Shown here: positions 58,698 to 64,000 of the stretch, in pieces
How positions within the stretch are numbered: the first letter of the stretch is position 1
How the letters are laid out: the number at the start of each line of letters is the position of its first letter
From: JAVJSF01 sp040219555
GTDB lineage: Bacteria > Actinomycetota > Thermoleophilia > Miltoncostaeales > Miltoncostaeaceae
NCBI GenBank assembly: GCA_040219555.1
Contig: JAVJSF010000001.1
Location: 62,001 to 126,000 of the forward strand
DNA length: 64,000 nucleotides
Direction of reading: 5' to 3'
Notes under the pieces: generated by a model
Told to the model about the DNA's origin: nothing
Seen by the model: the letters and a program-made list of their open reading frames with translations, nothing else
Database searches by the model: none
Made by a program: the position numbers and the translations under genes

Positions 58698-59753
58698 TCA
58701 CATGTCCCCCCAGCGGAATCCGGTGGCGTGATGGGCCGGCGCCAGCGGCGAGGAGGGCAGGTCGGCCGGCGGGTCCGGGTCGTTGTAGCCGACCGGCGCC
58801 ACGTCGTTGGGCATGTCCGGGTGGAAGAGGGAGGCCAGGTACTGGATCTGCCCGCGCCCCGGGCCCAGCTCGAACTGGCCACCGCCGTAGGCGGCGATCC
58901 CGCGTTCGGCCACGTGGTCGTACACCGAGAACAGCTCGCGCACCGTGCCGAAGCGCGAGGGTTTGATGTTGATGCAGCGCGGCTCGCGGTCGAGTCCCGT
59001 GATGTCGGCCAGCGATTCCAGGGGGGCGTCCCACGTGATCCGGTCCAGGTGGTCGGCCAGTGCGGGCAGCGTGCTCTCGTCCACGCGCGCGTCCTCGATC
59101 CACGCCTCGGGCAACTCGCGCGCCAGCATCCCGTAGAGCTCCGGGTCGGGCTCCATGTCGACCACGGTGCCGACGTAGAAGGCTTTGAGATCGACGGTGC
59201 GGACCGCCCCGGTGGCGTGCAGGGCCCGCGCCAGTTCCGGCGTCCAGGTCCCGTCGGGGTCGAGCTTGAAGCGCAGTCCGGGGTCGCGGGCCAGCCACCG
59301 CTCGATCGGCCCCATGCTCGCGGGGTCTCCCAGGTTCATCGAGACCACGAAGGTGAGCGGCGCCGGGGTGCGGCCCACGGCGTCTGCCAGCGACATGCCG
59401 GCCTGGCGCAGGGCCAGATCGAGCGCTGCGCTCTCGAGCGCCCAGCGCCGGTAGTGGCGCGAGGGTGGCCGCACGGGCGCGCCGGCGGGGAACAGGTCCA
59501 GCCCGTCCAGATGCGCCGAGAAGCTCTCCAGGGTCCACTCGCCCGCCACGGGGAACACCGGCCCCAGCCCGAGCTGGGCGCGCTGATCATCCTCCTCGTA
59601 GGTCACGTCCTCGCCCTGGCCCTCGTGGCCCATCCCGCGCAGGCCCACCACGGTGCTCACGCGCGTGAAGTGCCCCACCTCCATGGTGAGGGCCGACAGG
59701 GTGTGGTCCTCGATCACCAGCGGCAGGTCGGCCACCCTCGCGTAGGTGCTCAT
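58698..59753 (-). CDS. Enolase-superfamily protein
   Basis: A 351-residue protein with the two-domain enolase fold. Barrel-end residues can be placed: Arg161-x-Lys163 in LRFKLD, metal ligands Asp188 (TVDLKAF), Glu220 (AWIEDA) and Asp242 (ITWDAP), and Lys264 in INIKPSR. This matches the muconate-lactonising/o-succinylbenzoate-synthase-type layout of two facing lysines. GGGQFELGPGRGQIQYLASLF near the C-terminus is unusual. The reaction is not predictable from sequence alone. The start overlaps the stop of the VOC gene in ATGA, so the two are coupled. Confidence 0.8.
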   Translation of the reverse strand: MSTYARVADLPLVIEDHTLSALTMEVGHFTRVSTVVGLRGMGHEGQGEDVTYEEDDQRAQLGLGPVFPVAGEWTLESFSAHLDGLDLFPAGAPVRPPSRHYRRWALESAALDLALRQAGMSLADAVGRTPAPLTFVVSMNLGDPASMGPIERWLARDPGLRFKLDPDGTWTPELARALHATGAVRTVDLKAFYVGTVVDMEPDPELYGMLARELPEAWIEDARVDESTLPALADHLDRITWDAPLESLADITGLDREPRCINIKPSRFGTVRELFSVYDHVAERGIAAYGGGQFELGPGRGQIQYLASLFHPDMPNDVAPVGYNDPDPPADLPSSPLAPAHHATGFRWGDM

Positions 59754-60079
59754 GCGGCGCTCCCGGCGGGGTAGGCGATGATCTCCAGGCAGATCGTCCC
59801 GGGGCCCTCGATGTAGATGCTGCGCGTGGCGTCTCGGTGGGTGGCGATGGTGGTGCCCCGCTGGGCCGCGAGGGCCTCGAGGGTGGCGTCATCCACCCGG
59901 TAGGCCACGTGGGCGGGGTGCTCGTCGGGGAGCACGTAGGCGGTCTTGAGCCCGCCGGCCTCCACCAGGGCCCACGAGTCGTCCTGGTGGAGGACGGTCG
60001 CCCCGGGGATGGTGGCGGTCTGCCACGCCACGGCCTCGGCGATGTCCGGCACCTGGTGGGCGATGTGGTCGAAGATCAC
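59750..60079 (-). CDS. VOC family protein (small glyoxalase-like)
   Basis: A 109-residue protein with the vicinal-oxygen-chelate fold. FDHIAHQVPDIAEAV, HPAHVAYRVDD and GTICLEIIAY supply two His and one Glu at metal-ligand positions of methylmalonyl-CoA epimerase or glyoxalase I type enzymes. GTG 60079 has AGAGGAG six bases upstream; the longer upstream frame would overlap comM. It is translationally coupled to the enolase-superfamily gene, which suggests successive or shared steps on one substrate. Confidence 0.8.
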   Translation of the reverse strand: MIFDHIAHQVPDIAEAVAWQTATIPGATVLHQDDSWALVEAGGLKTAYVLPDEHPAHVAYRVDDATLEALAAQRGTTIATHRDATRSIYIEGPGTICLEIIAYPAGSAA

Positions 60080-60187
60080 GCTCGGCTCCTCTGCGCTGGT
60101 GGGTGACACGACGGGATTGACGCTTGCGCGCCCCGATCGGCACGCGCCGCGTGCCCCGCGTGACGGGTCTGCGGCCAGTGTTGGCCC

Positions 60188-61714
60188 ATGGTCACACAAC
60201 TCGTCAGTCCCGCGGTGCTCGGTCTTGATACGGCGACGGTCCAGGTGGAGGTCGACCTGCGACCGGGCGTGCCCGCCTTCGCGGTCGTCGGTCTCCCGGA
60301 CACGGCCGTGCAGGAGTCCCGTGAGCGCGTGCGCTCGGGCATCGTCAACCAGGGCTTCGCCCTACCGGCGCGCCGGATCGTGGTCAACCTGGCCCCCGCG
60401 GATCTACGCAAGGCCGGCCCGCAGTACGATCTCCCCATCGCGCTCTCCATCCTGGCCGCGGGTGGCCAGTTGGGGCCGGAGCGGCTCGCCGGCCTGGCGG
60501 CCGTGGGGGAGCTGGCGCTCGACGGGGCGCTGCGCCCGGTCAACGGCGTGCTGGCGATGGCCGAGCACGCCGCACGCGAGGGCTGGGACCGGCTGGTGGT
60601 GCCCTGGGCCAACGTTGCCGAGGCCGGCCTGGTGGCCGGCCTCGATGTCATCGGTGCGCACACCCTCCGGGCGGCCGTCGACATCATCGAGGGGCGCGCC
60701 GAGTGCTCCGCGCCACCCCTGGACATCGACGCGGTGCTGGCCGGCACGCGTGGCCTCGCGGCCCCCGATCTGGCGGAGGTACGCGGACAGCCGGCGGCAC
60801 GGCGAGCGCTGGAGGTGGCGGCCGCCGGCGGGCACTCGCTGATGATGATCGGTCCGCCCGGAAGCGGGAAGACCATGCTGGCCCGTCGCCTGCCGGGCAT
60901 CCTGCCACCGCTCGCTATCGACGAGGCGATCGCCGCGACCCGCATCCACTCGGTGGCCGGTCTGCTGGATCCCGGCTGCCCGCTGGTGGTCCAGCGGCCC
61001 TTCCGCTCCCCGCACCACACCATCTCGGCCGCCGGCCTGGTGGGGGGAGGGCGCGTGCCGCGTCCCGGCGAGGTCAGCCTGGCGCACAACGGGGTGCTCT
61101 TCCTGGACGAGGTGTGCGCGTTCGCCCCCTCCGCCCTCGACGCGCTGCGCCAGCCGCTCGAGGAGGGGCGCATCGATGTCAGCCGGGCGATGGTGCGGGC
61201 CCGGTTCCCGGCCCGGCCGCTGCTGGTGTGCGCCGGCAACCCGTGTCCATGCGGGTTCGACGGGGACCCGCGGCGCCCGTGCTCGTGCCCGCCCGGGCGC
61301 CCGGAGGCGTACCGGTCGCGGCTCTCGGGCCCGGTGGCCGACCGCATCGACCTCCACATCCGGGTGCCGCGCCTGGAGCGCGACGAGCTCCTGGCCTCGG
61401 CCCCCGGCGAGGCCAGCGATCCGGTGCGCCGACGGGTTCTGGAGGCGCGGGACCGGGCCCGCGCCCGGGGTCAGGCAGGCGCCAACGCCGATCTCGGGCC
61501 CGCGGCAGCGCGCGAGGCGGCGCGCCTGGACTCCGGCGCCCGCGAGCTGGTGGGGCGGGCCATCGACCGGCTGGGGCTGACCGGCCGTGGCTACGACCGG
61601 CTGCTGCGGGTCAGCAGGACGATCGCCGACCTCGCGGGCGCGGAGCGGGTGGGAGCGGACCATGTGGGCGAGGCCCTCGGCTTCCGCGATCCCGTCGCCG
61701 GGACGCGGGCGTGA
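60188..61714 (+). CDS. comM: YifB/ComM family AAA+ ATPase
   Basis: A 508-residue protein often mislabelled as magnesium chelatase. An N-terminal Lon-like domain (GLDTATVQVEVDLRPGVPAFAVVGLPD) is followed by Walker A GPPGSGKT, Walker B VLFLDEV and a Cys-rich loop CAGNPCPCGFDG with CSCPPG. ComM is a hexameric helicase promoting branch migration in natural transformation. dprA overlaps it by four bases, supporting a role in handling incoming or recombining DNA. ATG 60188 lacks a strong ribosome site. Confidence 0.93.
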   Translation: MVTQLVSPAVLGLDTATVQVEVDLRPGVPAFAVVGLPDTAVQESRERVRSGIVNQGFALPARRIVVNLAPADLRKAGPQYDLPIALSILAAGGQLGPERLAGLAAVGELALDGALRPVNGVLAMAEHAAREGWDRLVVPWANVAEAGLVAGLDVIGAHTLRAAVDIIEGRAECSAPPLDIDAVLAGTRGLAAPDLAEVRGQPAARRALEVAAAGGHSLMMIGPPGSGKTMLARRLPGILPPLAIDEAIAATRIHSVAGLLDPGCPLVVQRPFRSPHHTISAAGLVGGGRVPRPGEVSLAHNGVLFLDEVCAFAPSALDALRQPLEEGRIDVSRAMVRARFPARPLLVCAGNPCPCGFDGDPRRPCSCPPGRPEAYRSRLSGPVADRIDLHIRVPRLERDELLASAPGEASDPVRRRVLEARDRARARGQAGANADLGPAAAREAARLDSGARELVGRAIDRLGLTGRGYDRLLRVSRTIADLAGAERVGADHVGEALGFRDPVAGTRA

Positions 61715-62853
61715 GCACCCCGGATCCCGCTCAGGTACCCGTCGCCTCGCCGGTGGCCCTCGGCCTGGCGCGGTGGGCCGCCCTGCTGGGGCGCGACCTG
61801 CAGCGGGCGGCGCGCGCCGCGGGCGGGCCGTGCGCCCTGTGGCGTGCCCCTGCCCCGCACATCGAGCGCATCCTGCGCATCCCGCCGGAGCGCGCCGCCG
61901 AGCTGGTGGCGCTCCGGCGGGGGCTGGACGTGGCGGCCGAGCGGGCCTCGCTGGCCGCCGCCGGCATCGATCACCTGGACCCGCGCGACGGGAGGTGGCC
62001 CGGCGCGCTCGGTGACCTGCCCGATCCGCCCTTCGGCCTGTTCGTGGCCTCGGACGACCCGCCGGCGGCCCTCGCGGCGCTCGCCGAGGGGCCGGTGGTG
62101 GCGGTGGTCGGCAGTCGCAGAGCCTCGTCGCCGGCGATCGCGCTGGCCCGATCGCTGGCGGCGGGACTCGCCGAGCGCGGGGCCCTGGTGGTGAGCGGCC
62201 TCGCGCACGGCGTGGACGCCGCCGCCCATCTCGGCGCCCTCGACGCGGGAGGGCGTACCGTCGCCGTCCTCGGATGCGGCGTCGATATCAGCTACCCGCG
62301 CCGCAACCGCGCCTTGGCGGCACGCGTCCGCGGCTCCGGAGCGCTCCTGTCGGAGTTCTGGCCCGGCACCCCGCCCGCGCCGTGGCGCTTCCCGGCGCGC
62401 AACCGCATCGTGGCCGGGCTGTCCCATGCGGTGGCCGTGGTCGAGGCCGGTGCGCGCTCGGGCGCCCTCATCACCGCCGACTTCGCCCTTGAACTGGGGC
62501 GCCCCGTGCTCGCGGTGCCGGGCTGGCCGGGCCTCGCGGGGTCGGCCGGCGGCAACGGGCTCCTGCGCGCCGGCGCGGCCCTGCTGGAGTGCCTGGAGGA
62601 TGTGGTGGATGAGGTCGACCACCCGGGATGGCGGCCGTCCCACACGGCCGCGGGCACCTCCGTGCCCGACGGGGTGGGGGCCGACATCCTGGCCCATCTG
62701 GGGCGGGAGCCCGCGACCCCGGACGCCTTGGTGGAGCGACTGGGGGCGCCGGCGTCCGAGGTCGCCCGGAGCCTGGCGCTCCTCGAGGTCGACGGCCTCG
62801 TGATCCGCGGAGAGGGCGGGCGGTTCTGGGCCGCGCCCGCGCCCGCCCCGTGA
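61711..62853 (+). CDS. dprA: DNA-processing protein DprA
   Basis: A 380-residue protein loading RecA on incoming single-stranded DNA. The Rossmann-like core has VVAVVGSRRAS, VVSGLAHGVDAAAHLGAL, TVAVLGCGVDISYPRRN, FPARNRIVAGLS and VVEAGARSGALITADFAL. A C-terminal winged helix (about 310-375) follows. GTG 61711 overlaps comM in GTGA. It converges with the WYL regulator gene with an 8-base gap. Confidence 0.94.
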   Translation: MSTPDPAQVPVASPVALGLARWAALLGRDLQRAARAAGGPCALWRAPAPHIERILRIPPERAAELVALRRGLDVAAERASLAAAGIDHLDPRDGRWPGALGDLPDPPFGLFVASDDPPAALAALAEGPVVAVVGSRRASSPAIALARSLAAGLAERGALVVSGLAHGVDAAAHLGALDAGGRTVAVLGCGVDISYPRRNRALAARVRGSGALLSEFWPGTPPAPWRFPARNRIVAGLSHAVAVVEAGARSGALITADFALELGRPVLAVPGWPGLAGSAGGNGLLRAGAALLECLEDVVDEVDHPGWRPSHTAAGTSVPDGVGADILAHLGREPATPDALVERLGAPASEVARSLALLEVDGLVIRGEGGRFWAAPAPAP

Positions 62854-62861
62854 GCGCGCGG

Positions 62862-64000
62862 CTACCGCACCGCCGGGGCGGGCGCATCGTGCGGCGACCG
62901 TTCGCGATAGCTGCGCAGCTGGCGCTCGGCCGCGGCTGCGACGCCGGCGCGCACGTGCGCCGGCTCGCAGAGCACGGCGTGCCCCTGATGCTTGATCAGC
63001 TCCTTGATCAGCCACTCTTCGCTGGCATAGGCGATCTCCACCAGCACGGAGCCGTCCTCGAAACGGTCGCGGGAGGTGTGCTCCTCCACCATCCAGCGGG
63101 CGAGGTCCGGAGCGCACCAGACGGTGGCCGACTGTGCCACCGCCCGTGGCCCGCCGGGGTGCCCGCCCCAGGGGAGGTAGGGCCCCGAGGCCTCGATCTC
63201 GGGCCGGCGGCTGAACGTCTCGTCCAGCGGGCGCGCCTCGCGGATGCGGTCCAGGCGGAAGGTGCGCTGCTCGCCGGCCAGCCGGCAGTGCGCGATCACG
63301 TACCAGGCGTCCTGGGTGTTGACCAGGAAGTGCGGCTCGATCGAGCGCTCGGTCAGGTCGGCCCGCGCCTGGTTCCAGTAGTCGATCGCGAGGACCCCGT
63401 CCTCCCGGATGGCGTGGCTCACCGCCGCGGCGACGTCCTCGTCGCCGTCGTGCGTGCGCGCCAGCTCGACGCCGGGCGCCGCCTGGTCGCCGACCGCGCG
63501 GGCCAGCTTCGCCCGCACCGACGACAGCGAGCCGCCGGCCTCCACCGGCAGCCGGTCGCCGATGAAGTCCAGCGCCCAGGTGAGGGCCTTGGCCTCCAGG
63601 GGCGAGAGCCGGGCGGGGCGCGCGAAGCGGTCGCCGTAGGTCTCCTTGACCACGGCCACCTCGTCGCCCTCCACCTGCGCGTAGAGCGCGTAGCAGCCGC
63701 CGCCGAAGTTGATCAGGTTGAGCAGGCCGATGTCCTCCTCGATGACCTTGCGATCGAGGTTGAGCGCCACCCGCAGCTCATCGAGCGGGATGCGCGCGTC
63801 GGGCGCATCGCCGCAGGCCGCCAGCAGCCTGGTCATCAGCGCCAGCAGGCGGGCGAAGCGCTCCGCCGGCACCACGCGCTCGGGCACGGGGATCGCCGCC
63901 GGCTCCGGTGGCGCCTCCTCGGGGCCGGCCGGCACCCGCTCGGGCAGCGCGAGCCGGGGCGAGCGGTGGCGCTCGACGACCCGCTCCAGAGCGGCGACGG
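62862..64000 (-). CDS. WYL-domain transcriptional regulator (PafC-like), runs off the right edge
   Basis: About 357 residues are certain from GTG 63935, but the frame stays open to the window end with natural-looking sequence (AALERVVERH and on), so the gene may begin outside. After a Pro-rich linker come a winged-helix region (RFARLLALMTRLLAACG, LRVALNLDRKVIEEDIGLL) and the WYL domain: IDYWNQARADLTERSIEPHFLV, AWYVIAHCRL and RTFRLDRIREARPL. A WCX-type C-terminal domain follows. PafB/PafC pairs activate DNA-damage genes in actinobacteria. A PafB part, separate or fused, is expected beyond the edge. Confidence 0.85.
   Translation of the reverse strand, partial: VAALERVVERHRSPRLALPERVPAGPEEAPPEPAAIPVPERVVPAERFARLLALMTRLLAACGDAPDARIPLDELRVALNLDRKVIEEDIGLLNLINFGGGCYALYAQVEGDEVAVVKETYGDRFARPARLSPLEAKALTWALDFIGDRLPVEAGGSLSSVRAKLARAVGDQAAPGVELARTHDGDEDVAAAVSHAIREDGVLAIDYWNQARADLTERSIEPHFLVNTQDAWYVIAHCRLAGEQRTFRLDRIREARPLDETFSRRPEIEASGPYLPWGGHPGGPRAVAQSATVWCAPDLARWMVEEHTSRDRFEDGSVLVEIAYASEEWLIKELIKHQGHAVLCEPAHVRAGVAAAAERQLRSYRERSPHDAPAPAVR

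Noticed and set aside
60188..61714. Magnesium chelatase subunit
   Set aside because: The Lon-like N-terminus, Cys-rich loop and coupling to dprA identify the YifB/ComM family; no chlorophyll or cobalamin genes are near.
1..64000. CRISPR arrays, tRNA or rRNA genes, transposases, prophage genes
   Set aside because: I saw no direct-repeat/spacer series, no cloverleaf candidates, no transposase motifs and no phage structural genes on either strand by eye; a covariance-model tRNA scan would be decisive for small RNAs.

Overview
The window is 64 kb of very GC-rich, almost gap-free bacterial chromosome with about 66 protein genes and no intergenic stretch above 300 bases. The organism is most likely a deep-branching Actinomycetota, with class Thermoleophilia as my best guess. 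The lineage is inferred from four things: the coaD, SepIVA-like and DUF177/rpmF block; WYL (PafC-like) regulators; DUF3352 and VanW surface proteins; and abundant GTG starts with -10-like hexamers 6-8 bases before the start codon (probable leaderless mRNAs). I see no rRNA, tRNA, CRISPR array, insertion sequence or prophage, so this is mostly core chromosome with small accessory islands.

Layout. 1-3.7 kb: a haloacetate dehalogenase, a glyoxalase-like protein and a VanW surface protein. 3.8-7.0 kb: a CPBP protease diverging from scpA-scpB-rsuA/rluB-aroH. 7.0-10.6 kb: the de novo NAD operon nadB-nadA-nadC on the minus strand. 10.7-14.9 kb: a HisC-type aminotransferase, a HUP-domain membrane protein, DAHP synthase and trpS. 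14.9-17.5 kb: an alpha/beta hydrolase with an SDR, then an orphan. 17.7-22.8 kb: the overlapping operon aroA-cmk-plsC-der-gpsA. 22.9-28.1 kb: a DUF3352 lipoprotein, metK and priA. 28.2-30.6 kb: an unrecognised protein coupled to a transmembrane Ser/Thr kinase. 30.6-37.7 kb: def-fmt-rsmB-rpe-ribD-ribE-ribBA-ribH. 37.8-39.7 kb: a secreted protein, an ACR3/BASS transporter and rpmB. 39.8-45.4 kb: recG-rsmD-coaD-SepIVA-DUF177-rpmF-plsX. 45.5-55.2 kb: acpP-rnc-smc-ftsY-ffh-rpsP-khpA-rimM-trmD-rplS-rnhB. 55.2-60.1 kb: a large secreted BNR/TSP3 protein and three minus-strand genes (yraN, an enolase-superfamily protein, a VOC protein). 60.2-64 kb: comM, dprA and a WYL regulator running off the window.

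How the genes fit together. Chorismate mutase, DAHP synthase, EPSP synthase, the HisC-like aminotransferase and TrpRS supply and charge aromatic amino acids. ScpA/ScpB here and Smc 40 kb away form the condensin complex. FtsY and Ffh form the SRP targeting pair. Def and Fmt handle formyl-methionine at both ends of translation. PlsX, AcpP, PlsC and GpsA cover phospholipid precursor synthesis.

Points worth a second look: three genes (coaD, DUF177, rnhB) that appear to start at CTG; a 21-bp palindrome holding the promoter and start of a 40-codon leader ORF that overlaps the BNR protein by four bases; the GTGA-coupled pair of a possible degenerate nuclease-fold protein and a kinase; a peptide deformylase with a His-rich N-terminus; and an alpha/beta hydrolase with Gln where the catalytic His should be.
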